Position numbers and translations under genes: made by a program
Part shown: piece after piece, positions 30,716 through 41,710 of the stretch
Numbering within the stretch: position 1 is the first letter of the stretch
How the letters are laid out: every line of letters starts with the position of its first letter
The notes under the pieces: model-generated
The model's database searches: none
What the model saw: only the letters and a program-made list of their open reading frames with translations
What the model was told of the DNA's origin: nothing
Source of the DNA: Chamaecrista fasciculata
Taxonomy: Eukaryota > Streptophyta > Magnoliopsida > Fabales > Fabaceae
Length of the DNA: 64,000 bases
Reading direction: 5' to 3'
NCBI GenBank assembly: GCA_003254925.1
Contig: QANZ01045302.1
Span: 296,303-360,302 of the forward strand

Positions 30716-32673
30716 ACGAAATAATTACATGATAAATGATGTCTTAAAAATTAAATAATTAACGTTTATATAAAAATAAGAATCAGATGATATATTTTTA
30801 ATAATTCAGAATCTAGATTATAATTTTAAAACAAATATGCGATCTAAAAGATAAATTTTATTTACTTTTCCAAAAGACATCTTTGTTAAAAATTTATTTT
30901 TATTGAAAATAACATCATCAATGATAGGATCAGAAGACAATTTATCATGTTCACCAAAAAAAAAAAGACAATTTATCACATAACTCATTCTGTCATTCAC
31001 ATTAATTTTTTTCTCTCTTCAACACTTTTATGAAGTTAAAATTAAAATAAAAATCTAGAAACACTATTGGAAAAATATTAAGCTTACTCTAAAATTTTCT
31101 TTAAAAATTTTATTTACGACTTAAAATGAATATTGATCAGTTTAAAACTCAATTTACTGACTCTACTGCCATCGAAGTTTAAATATCCGTTAAGAAACGT
31201 CTAAAACAAAATTCCCTCCAGTTAAATAATAATGAGTTTTCTGAATTTGACGATATTTGAATTTCTCTACATTTAAAGAATTTTTTATCGTTTAATTTTA
31301 TTTTTTGTTGACACTTGACGATCCATATGAAAAGCGCATTGTTGACACGTGGCAATCCATATGAAAAGTGCAACCTTTTCACTTATTGATGAGTGATGAC
31401 CAAATTCAGAAAAACACAGAGAAGCCGTCAATTTTAAAGAATCCAGATCACAGTCAAATGTATGTTTTAGAAACTAGTAAATAAAAATGTATTAACATAT
31501 ATCACATTAGGATGAACACATTTGAAATAAAATCTACTCATCTGATCTAAGATCTTTACTATAGATTCTAGAGGTCTAGAGAGGCCAAGAAAGAAAAACC
31601 TGTTTTTTTTTTTTTTTTTTGCAGTAAGGATTATTGCTGCTTCAGTTACCAATATTTTCAGTCTGATCAAACTACTTTTCAAAGTGTAAAATCCTTTTAC
31701 TGAAAACTAATGGCAATTTGGATGAACCAGCCTAATTTACAGTACAAGTTCCTCTTTAGAGCATAAATTTTAGACTTGGATATACTTTGTGAATCTAATG
31801 AACAATTATTAATTAAGTATTATTACTTACTCATTTTGACAACGGAAGAAGTTTCAAATCTCAATGGATTAGTTCATTTGATCTGGAATCTGCAATCTGA
31901 GGTTGAATCGCTGGCTGCAACGAAATCGGGTCACTCGGAAACGGTAAGAAGACCCGACCCAGATCTGTACCAAAATCTAAACTTTTAAGAAAAATAAGGG
32001 GAAAAAAATGAATAGTCAATTAACTGCTAAAATTACAAAGAAATGAAGAAATGACCAGTGAAAGACGAAGGACGCTCCTGTTTCAAAATTAGATGACTCG
32101 GATAAGACCAGTTTCACAGAGACAAGTCCCTACACGCTCGCAAACTTCAGATTTACTTGGATTTCGATCACTAGGGCTTCATCTTTTGTTCTTGTAAGCC
32201 TTACTTTCTATCAACTAATCTCTCTCGTGTTTGAATTTTGTTTCTCTACTTCTTTTCTGTTTTGTTTCTGACAAACCGTTGGATTGGGGAGAAATAACGT
32301 TCTGGGGTGTTTTGTATTCGGCACATTTAACAAATTTTGTGTCTGCGAAGCATCTTGCTGCAGTGGCGGTGTTGGCTCGGTTGACTGTTTGTTTATCTTT
32401 TTAAGAATCCCAAAGCAATATACAACATACAGCACCGGTTGCATTTTTTGTCGTCTTATTAGTTTCTTGTGCTAACTTGGGCATTTAGGCGGTGTTTTTA
32501 ACTTCAAGTTCCTTGACTTCGATAATTTGGGTTTGTTTTGTGTGCTATCACTTTGTGAAGATGTTGAGCAATAAATCTGGAGAGATTTGGGATCTTGCAA
32601 GATTGCGTTCACCGTGAACCCTAATTTCTTGCTGCAAAGGTAAAGCAAATAGGGTTCGTTTCGTGCTGGAAGG

Positions 32674-35600
32674 ATGGAAAGTGAGGATGGAACTAGCAAT
32701 GCTGATAACACAGAAAGTTGTGAAGCGGTTCGGTGCCTGAAGAGTGAATCTGTAAATAATACAGTTACAGTAAAGAAAGATGTTAACGAAGGGGTTCAGC
32801 CCTTGGAAAGAGCAGGTGTGAATAATGGGGTGGTAATTGCAGATGGGAATGATGTTGCTGAAGGGGACTCTGGAGGAGTGGAAAGTTTTAGAACTTACAA
32901 GAGGCGCAAACATTTAAAGTTGAGTTCAGAAAGCAGAGCTCAAGAAGATTGCAGAGCATACGCCGAAGATGCAAGTCATAGAACGGACCAGGTTTGCTCT
33001 CCTCCTTTTTTTTCCCCCCAATTATGTGCACCTGGGAAGGCCAGTCTTTGTCTTTTAAATTGTCAGTTTGGATAATGGTTTTCCTATATATATGCTTGTT
33101 TGCATTTTGTGGAATTAGAGGTGTGAGCTGCAAAACTGTTTAGCTTCACCTAATTTTATTTGGGAAGGTACACATGAAACTTGGGAAAGTGATCAGTTGG
33201 CTTGTAGGATATACATGTGCCTGTTTACAACTTTTGGTGGGTCATGGGTGAATAAAGGTTGATTACAGGGTAGTTTGTAAGATTGCTGATACAAAGGGGT
33301 AGCAAAGGGGTATGTTTGGTTATGTGGAATGTAGATTGGAACTTGTAAATAACCATAGTTATTTGAGTCATAAAGAGGAAAAAAGACGTTGACTATGGTC
33401 TATGGATAGATATTGTCATTCTCAGGTTCTTTCAAGGGTGTGCTTGGGCACTTCCTTTAATTGCTTCCTAAATCCATGCATGTGGGTCTAGAAATTTTTA
33501 AAAAGATGATATTAAGAAATACCCAACGTCAAAATGTTATTGATGTGTATTTTTTGTGCATTTATGTGGTGTTATTAATCTTTGAAAATTGAAATCATTG
33601 AGTATACTGTTTCTGTTTGTGAATTGTGTTAGCTATCCTCAAAGTGGCCTAATATTTGACTCATGTTTTGGTTAACTTTAAATTACTCCTATTATATTTT
33701 TATTTAAGGATATGAAATTGTACAGAACATACATATATGAAAGAATCTGGGGTATTTATATGTTACACTGAATTTGGAGTCAGATGATCCTGCATCTATA
33801 CTCTCAACTGAAATTCTTTTTGTGCATGAAAAGTTTGAAATTCAACTTGGGAGCAGTGCAGTTCAGAGTTCAGACACTATAGAAAAGGATATACTTGATT
33901 CTTGAATGTAATCCATGGGGATAATGTATTATATCTTTGACAGCAAGAAAATAAGCTTCTTTTGCACTAGGCATTACTAAGATCAAATCTTCCTGCATCA
34001 ACACTGTTGCACTGAAGATTTATTCTGTTTGCTTGAGGTGATTTTGCCCTTGGCGCATAGATGACTTGAAGCATAAGAAATACCCTTGGTCCGTTATAGT
34101 AAGCTGTGACTGAAAAATTCTTATTTGCAGGCTGTAAAGGAATCATGTGATGTAGCGGTAGGAAATTCTTCAGAGAATTTTTCTCATGGACATTGGGGAA
34201 ATGTTGTACTAAACCATTTGTATCAGTCATTAGGTGATGCTAAAGGAGGCATAGGAGAGTGTATAAAGGAATCTCACATGTGCCATACTAAATTTAATTG
34301 TAACACTGCTGTAAAGGTTGGTTCTACAACTAGAACTGCAAATATCGCGTTTATTTGACACTGTTCTAAAAGCACTTATTATCAATTGCATTGCATCTCA
34401 TTTTGTTGCAGGAAACTTGTAAAATTGACAAAGATGGACAAGAATACTTATTCCAATCTGAGAGTACGCCACATAGATTACAGAGGGAAGTTAATGGCCA
34501 TGCAAATGTCTTGCCTAATGGATGTTCTAGTGAACCGGATGGCCCCTGTGTGACTGAGATGTGTCAGCAAGCACTACGTAATATCTTAGTCTCCGAGAAA
34601 TTCAGTTTGTTGTGTAAGTTGCTAATAGAAAACTTCAATGGAATGAAGCCTGAAAGTGTAATTGACTTCAGTGTCATAAACTCAAGGTTGAAAGAGCGAG
34701 CTTACGAAGAATCACCTACACTTTTCTTGTCTGATATTCAACAGGTACTATTTTGGTAGACTTTTTTTTTTTTCTTCCAAACAATTTCCCCAGGCTATAT
34801 GATTTTGTTTTGTATAGATTGAAAAATTAAGATGTTTGAATGTTTTGTGTATCTGAATACCATGAAGTTAGTTTGTTAATACTGACATTTGTTGATTCAC
34901 CTTGAAGACCATATTTTGTTATTTTTTTTAAAAGGCTTAAGTGCACTTTTGGTCCCAAAACTATGACAAAGGTTTCATTTTGATCCCATAACTTTTTTTG
35001 TTGCAATTTTGGTCCCATAACTATGACAAAGGTTTCATTTTGGTCCCATAACTATGACAAAGGTTTCATTTTGGTCCCATAACTTTTTTTGTTGCAATTT
35101 TGGTCTCATAACTTCTCAAAAGGTTCCACCGTTAGTCACTTGGTGAATTCCATCCATATTTAGCCGTTAAGTATGATGTGACATAGTGACTAGGATCATG
35201 ATGTGGCAAAATAAGATGAAATGGACTGAAATAGGATCTATATGCAACATATTAAAACTTATCTATACCCAACCACAATATATACAAAGAGTGGTACTTC
35301 CTCTTCCTCGTCAGCCCAACGGGACTTCCTCCTCCTCGTTCCGCTTCCCGATTCGTCGTCGCCGCCGCTTTGGTCGTTCGACTCTAGCTGAGGATCCTAT
35401 CGACTTCGTCGGCGCCTTCTGCTTGAAGTCTCTTCTTCCCCACCAAATTGGTCCCTGTCAGTACCACTCTTTGTATATTTTGTGGTTGGGTATAGATAAG
35501 TTTTAATATGTTGCATATAGATCCTATTTCAGTCCACTTCATCTTATTTTGCCACATCATGATCCTAGTTACTATGCCACGTCATACTTAACGGCTAAAT

Positions 35601-38600
35601 ATGGATGGAATTCACCAAGGGACTAACGGTGGAACCTTTTGAGAAGTTATGGGATCAAAATGAAACCTTTGTCATAGTTATGGGACCAAAATTGCAACAA
35701 AAAAAGTTATGGGACCAAAATGAAACCTTTGTCATAGTTATGGGACCAAAATTGCAACAAAAAAAGTTATGGGACCAAAAGTGCACTTAAGCCTTTTTAA
35801 AATAAAGAACTTCTTCATTTATAATTTCTCGTGATACAAATTCTGTTTTATTGGTTTCAATTTTCATAAATGGGGTTCCTTAGTGTATTGGTATAATCTT
35901 AAATTGTATTTGTAATTTGCTCTTTGCATTTTTTCTGTCTGTTCACGCGTCTTATGAAAGTGCTTCTTCATCTCCCCTTGTTGAACAATAGTTGAACTGT
36001 ATATGTATTTCTTTGTTTATCCCTCCAGGTGACCTGCTTTTCCCAATGTGATAATTGTCACATTTCATTTTCTTTAGTTTTTAGCTTACACTTGAAACAG
36101 TGAAATATGCAGTGATATGTACTGTCTAAATTATCAAACCAATTGTCTTGTTATGATAACTGTCGATTGAGAACTCAACTTTTTAACACTTTCAGGAGGC
36201 TCTTTCTTTCTAGTTGCATATCTGCTTTGCTCAACTTAGTGAGAATCCCCAAACTGGTGCATTTATAGGTCCTGCTTTTTTCATTCCACTAATAGGACAT
36301 CAAAGTACCCCCAATATCTTAAGTTTTTCATGGAAGAGGATAATTAAATAACTTTCCAAACAAGGGAAAGATCTCACAATCTCTTTTCCTAATATACCAT
36401 ACAATTTCGGACAAATATTTTGGCAATGTTTATTTTAGGAATACCTTTTTCTTGTCCATCTTTGAGCACCAGCTTAAACTTAGAAAAATACTGATAATAC
36501 TTATTCCTAGAATTTGTTTGGCATGTTCAGTTGTTCATCCCGAGAATAATGGTGTGTTTGAGAAGTAAGAGAGAAAGTGATGTGAAGGTTAACCTCTAGC
36601 ATATCTTCCTTTTATTTGGATGTTAACAACACCTTGAAAATAATTTTAATGGGTTAGTCTATGATGCAAAGTTTGATTCTTGACATGGGATGCAATGGGT
36701 CATGAGCCAATAAGATAATGACACGTGAAAGAGTTAGTTGTATGTAACTTATGATGTGACTCCATACACAGTTTTGATTGGTTGAAAAATTATTATTTTT
36801 TTATTATTTTTCAACATTAAATTACATCAATGGCTATAATTATGCCACATCAGCAATTGCATCCCATGTCAAGAATTAAACTTTGCATCTTAGACTAACC
36901 CAATTTTAATTTAGAGCATCTTAAATTTGTGAAGAAAGAGGATAATGGAATATAATTCAAAATCTTCAATTTCTCCTTAAATTTTTAACTTCCTAAGTAA
37001 GAGAAAGATTTCACAATTATCTTTCATTTCCTTCCCTTAGTCCTTTTCCCTTCAATCCTCTACAAGTGTAGCCTAAAGCTGAACGGCTAGCAGCTAAATA
37101 TTACAAAATCTGGGAATGATTTGGGAAAAAAGTGAGATATGAATGCCTTTTATGAGAGTTACTTTTCGCTCATGCTGAGAAAGTATGGGATTGTAATTGA
37201 ATTTACTTTAATGACTTTGCTCTGTTTAGCTTGTTAAATGGTGGACATATTATATTCATTCTTTTGGCTGCTTCTCCCTCTATTTGTTATTTTGCCTGTA
37301 TAAACTGCTGAGTTGAACAAGTTGATTTGTTGTGTCTTGCTGCAAAGAGACCTCATACCTGGTTTACAAATGTATTATATGGGGGTCGTTCTTAGCATGT
37401 TCCACATTAGTTTCCAGGTTGAGCAGATACTGAGGGAATTTGATTACTAATTCTTATTTTATGACTTGAAATTACTGATACTTTTAGGTCTGGAGGAAGC
37501 TTCAAGACACTGGTAATGAGATTGTTTCTCTTGCCAGGAGCCTTTCAAGCATGTCAAGAACTTTCTACTGTGAGCAGGTTAAAAGCAGACCTTATACTTC
37601 TGCACTTAAGTCTCATGACATGTTTTTGGCTTTGGGACTTCTTGTGTTTTGCTTCATATGAATTCAGTTATCTTTTTATTAATACTTCTATGGAAACCAC
37701 TAAATCGTTCTTTTTCCTCAACTTCAGGCTGGAATTTCAGTGCAAAGCACATTCAAAGATGGAAAGGACGAGGTAAGAGTTTATTTATTTACTAGCACTT
37801 TATGAGATGATTGTGCAGATTGTGGAAACAACTTAAAAAATAATGAGATTCAGATAGATTTCGACCTTGGATTATAGCTAGAGCTTTGGCAGAAGTTGGT
37901 GTTCTGGTGATTTGGTCTATATAATCAGCTAAAGGTTTCACCGAACACTCAAACCTCTCATACTTGAGAGTTGAGACTATTCTATGCACTGTTACCTATT
38001 TGACTCCGGGTGTAAACCTTTGTGATCTAACTGTTGGTGTTACAAGAAAGGAAAAATTGATTCCCTACATATTGCCTAAAAAAAAAAAAAATTCCACCTC
38101 CCAACCTTGTAGTCAACTGTTTGAATAAGAAAGCACTGGAATTCTAAATATCGTTGCCTCTGGCATCTAAGAATATTTTCTAGAATAAGAAGGGCGAGGC
38201 TTGTCTGGTTTAAGATTTTTCTATCTGGAAGTCTTGTCTGTTATTTTTCTAGGTTTGCAAAACTTTCAGGATCAATGATGCATATGATATATTCATACTA
38301 GAATAGCTCTGCTGCCCTTTTAATCCTGTTGGGATCATCAGTACCAAATGCGTGTAGTTCATATGATATTTTTTGCTTGATAGAAATATTAAAACCATCT
38401 TGAAATTTTTTTTGCTTTTGTCAATGTCAAACAGTTCTGCAGCCGAGAATCTGACTCTGCCCTTTCAATCCTGTTGGGATCATCAATATTGAATGCACTT
38501 AGTTCATATGAAATTTTTTGCTTGAGAGAAATTTTAAATTCATATTGAGAATTATTTTGCTGTTGTGATATCAAACAGTTCTGTAGCCGAGAATCTGACT

Positions 38601-39493
38601 CTCACATGAAGCCAGAGCAGACAGAAGATTGTGGCATGCATAAAATTTGCACTTGCAGGCATTGTGGAGACAAAGCAGATGGGGCAGACTGTTTGGTTTG
38701 TGATTCATGTGAGGAGATATACCATGTCTCCTGTATTGAGCCCGCTGTGAAGGAAATACCCTACAAAAGCTGGTACTGTGCCAAATGCACTGCCAGAGGA
38801 ATTGGATCTCCACATGAAAATTGCTCGGTATGTGAAAGGCTGAATGTCCCACAGACCCTGAACAACTTAGATTTTGATGACAGCTTTCCTACAAATGAGG
38901 AAACCATTAATGAATTGGAAGAGAATTCAAATTGCACCTATGATGGGGCTCAAGTGTCCAGAAGAGGGGAAAGTGACTGCATTTGCAAAATTTGTGGAAA
39001 TGGAGTGGATAGTGAGAGAATGAAAATATGTGGCCACTCCTTCTGCTCTAGTAAATACTACCATGCAAGGTGTTTGACAAGTAAGCAATTAAAATCATAT
39101 GGTTCCTGTTGGTACTGTCCTTCATGTTTATGCCAAAGCTGTCTCACTGATCGAGATGATGATCAGATTGTTCTGTGCGATGGCTGTGATCACGCATTCC
39201 ACATCTATTGCATGAATCCTCCACAGACTTCGATCCCAAATGGAAAATGGTTCTGCAGAAAATGTGATTCAGGAATCCAAGCAATACGCCGGGCGAAAAA
39301 AGCATATGAGAGTAGCAAGCAGAGGAAAACAAGTCAAGATGGTTCAAAGCCTAGTAATAAGTTTGAAAAAAAATGGAATAATAAACATGGACAAGAATTG
39401 GAAAAAGGTGGGGGAATGGACATGCTTTTAACTGCAGCCAATACTCTGAATTTCGAAGAGAACTTGGCTGCAATCCAGACACAGAGAACATGA
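32674..39493 (+). CDS. Triple PHD-finger nuclear protein, EHD3-like
   Basis: This is a probable chromatin-reading transcriptional regulator similar to PHD finger protein EHD3, which controls flowering time in rice. Six phase-0 exons join in frame: 32674-32991, 34131-34316, 34412-34744, 37488-37577, 37728-37772 and 38579-39493, giving 628 aa. Residues near 116 are basic (YKRRKH), a possible nuclear signal. A bromodomain-like helical region spans exons 3-4 (from CQQALRNILVSEKF to VWRKLQDTGNEIVSLARSL). PHD1 starts CRHCGDKADGADCLVCDSC, PHD2 starts CKICGNGVDSERMKICGHSF with HARCL, and PHD3 starts CQSCLTDRDDDQIVLCDGCD and ends GKWFCRKC. A lysine-rich tail follows. Intron 3 (2.7 kb) houses two foldback elements, and the exon 6 acceptor region is tandemly duplicated upstream. 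The EHD3 label is by domain order only. Confidence 0.88.
34934..35793. mobile_element. Mutator-like foldback element A, copy 1 (intron 3 of PHD gene)
   Basis: The ends GGCTTAAGTGCACTTTTGG and CCAAAAGTGCACTTAAGCC are perfect inverted repeats. TTTTTAAAA is present exactly at 34925-34933 and 35794-35802. Arms of about 350 bases contain 60-base subrepeats built on GGTCCCATAACTATGACAAA. The centre (about 35296-35460) is a GC-rich stretch bounded by GAGTGGTAC and GTACCACTC. A second copy is at 48315-49263. Confidence 0.9.
36651..36901. mobile_element. Mutator-like MITE, exact 9-bp target duplication (intron 3 of PHD gene)
   Basis: The left end GGGTTAGTCTATGATGCAAA mirrors the right end (TTTGCATCTTAGACTAACCC). 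The 9-mer AATTTTAAT is present exactly at 36642-36650 and 36902-36910. The inverted arms are about 60 bases, with an AT-rich centre. No coding content. Confidence 0.85.
38304..38602. repeat. Tandem duplication across the intron 5 / exon 6 border of the PHD gene
   Basis: Two diverged copies of about 150 bases (about 38312-38456 and 38457-38602) each contain CCTGTTGGGATCATCA, GTTCATATGA and, at the end, CAAACAGTTCTG followed by AGCCGAGAATCTGACTCT. The second copy holds the acceptor used in the model (exon 6 starts at 38579). The first holds an equivalent acceptor (near 38433-38434) and first exon codons. Using the first would read into a stop (TGA) after about 35 codons. Confidence 0.75.
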
Positions 39494-41701
39494 ATTCTCT
39501 TGAGGGAAGCTTGTGAGCTTCCTAGTTATATTGGTAATGGTTTTCATTTCTTACAGGTTAGGTGCTAATTAATACCCAATTATTTCTCACTGCATTATTT
39601 GGATGACTGATATTTTGGTAGAGGCCTTGTAAAACTGGTAAATTTTTCTGACTTTTGAAATGGAAAGACAGGATATAGAGGCTTTTAGATAGCAGCTAGT
39701 AAAAATCAGAGACTGCGGTATATGTCTTCTGCAGTAAACAGGAGAGATAAAAAAAGGAATTACAAAGTGTGATTTGTATAATGATGAACATTTACTAGGC
39801 TGCTTAATTGGATTGTTCCATGTGGAGTATTTTGTTTTGGGGTTGGAATGTTCCCTAGATCTGCAATTCTGCATAATCAAATCCCTGTTAAGTTGTTAAT
39901 TAAAAGGAATTATGCTTTTTAACTTTTACTTTAGCACAAGTGTTATCCTTTTTCATACCTAAATTTTTTTGAATTGCTACTCTTTGATCTTGAGTCTGGG
40001 TTGAATACTTCATGCTTTTGATATTGCATGTACCAGCACTACCTCCACTAGTTATAAAATAATGTTATTGTCCGTGAATAGTTATACTTTATAAACAATT
40101 CCGAAGTATTTTTATTTAACTGATCCTGTAGATTATTCATTCCTTTGTGCAGTGTGTCGATCTCTGATTTTTGTTCAAAGTTTGTCTTCCTTTTGATGTC
40201 CATCTTTTTTGCTTTTGGACTAACTTGAATGGTATCTATATTATTATATATGACTTAAAATATATAAAATGGAATTACTGTAACTGAATGATTCTATTTT
40301 TGTTATTTTTTTTTATTCAAAATTTAAATATAATATGAATATATATATTAGGATATATAAAACTTAGCGGTAATAAATATTTTGTGCACCTATAATCAAC
40401 CCTTAAAAATTAAACCAGTTTATAACTCAAATCTTGAAAATATAATCAGATTATTGATTTATATATTTGGAAGGAAAAGGAAGCATTGCATGAACGCAAT
40501 AAATAAACAATTTTTGAAAAAAAAATAATGATGACCATTTTTGTACTTAATAATATTGAACTAAAATATTAGTGATAATAACTAAATGAGTGTAGCCTAA
40601 TGGTTTCTCATTTGATTTTTTAACTAAGTGGTGGGGGTTTGAATCCTACTTTTGGGTATGAAAAATATTTTCTATGGTCAGTCGTTTACCTTTAACTGGA
40701 GGATCCGCGGTGAAGAGATTAGTTATTGTTTTTTTTTTTTTACTGTGGATACCCTTTGTTTAAATAAAAAATATTAGTGATAATTTCTTCAACCCAAATA
40801 TGAAGAAAAAAGTGTAATGGAGAAAATATATATTATAGTACTAGGAAGATAATACATCGAAAGTGGGTGTATTTTCATTTATTATTTATAAAAATGTAAG
40901 AAAAATAACTTTCAATTACCATTGTGTAAAGAATTATAATTTATCTTAAAATACTAAGAATGCAAATATGAAATTAACATATACGCACTTTAATATATGC
41001 TAATTTTCTAATTTGAAAACAGATTCAAGACTGGAAAGGAGAAAGAGAAGAGAGATGTGTGGGGAAGCACCGAAGTAGATTAAATAATAAGTATTTGGAA
41101 AAAAAAAATAGTTGAGTAGAGAAGAGACAAATTTGGTGTATTAGTTTTATTGTTAGTTTTTCAATTGGTTGGATCATGAGGTGTTGCATTATTTTAGTAG
41201 TATCAAGTTTTTCAACTTGATAATATTCTGTAATCGTTTTAGAAGATTATAGATCAAAACAAATTATTTATTAATCCTTTTAAAAGATTATATTCTTTAA
41301 TCTATAAAAAAAGATTAATAAATAAATCGTTTTGATTTTTAAATGATTAAATTTTATATTTCAATCTTTTAAAAATTAAATCATTAATTCAATAAAGGAC
41401 TAAATTGTAAGTTTCCTGATAATTTTTTATATTTTACACCTACCCAACAATTTTTTATAAACTCATGCTTAGCACGACATGCAATTCAGCTCGACCATCA
41501 AGTTTGAACTTTGAACTTTAATTTTATTGACTAAAAGAAGATAATATATAAATATTTTTTGTGATGAATGAAAAATTGAAAATGACATTTTTTTTTCCTT
41601 ATGTAAAGCTTATGTGGGGCGGCATTCCAATTTCCAACCACCTACCAATAATGGAACAACGTAGAATTGAACAAGCCAAAACTGAACTTATTCGACCATC
41701 A
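39494..41701. other. PHD gene 3' flank and intergenic sequence
   Basis: There is no coding exon. A SINE lies at 40580-40767. From about 41600 the sequence belongs to a block that recurs near 48062-48250, upstream of the CHS copies (see findings). Confidence 0.55.
40580..40767 (+). mobile_element. tRNA-derived SINE with 17-bp target duplication
   Basis: The 17-mer AAAATATTAGTGATAAT occurs exactly at 40563-40579 and 40768-40784. The body has an A-box-like GTGTAGCCTAATGGTTT and a B-box-like GGGTTTGAATCCTAC, then GATTAGTTATTG and a T-run before an A-rich end. A diverged relative is at 6545-6718. Confidence 0.85.
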
Positions 41702-41710
41702 ATATATATT

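Larger units (their letters stand above)
28507..32673. other. Intergenic between PPR and PHD genes
   Basis: There is no coding exon. A 58-base segment of the PPR 3' flank (28520-28577) is repeated at 28791-28850. A possible LTR remnant lies near 29450-29650 and a reverse SINE fragment at 30650-30710. A T-run occurs at about 31601-31620. From about 32100 onward the sequence is probably promoter and 5' UTR of the PHD gene, possibly with a leader intron whose donor could be TTCTTGTAAGCC near 32190. Confidence 0.5.

Noticed and set aside
34934-35793. CRISPR array or phage-type repeat
   Set aside because: Repeats are inverted arms with subrepeats, not spaced direct repeats; the DNA is plant nuclear.
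38606-39493. Separate 295-aa PHD protein starting at the ATG at 38606
   Set aside because: The frame is continuous with the acceptor at 38578 and with five upstream phase-0 exons, so this ATG is internal.
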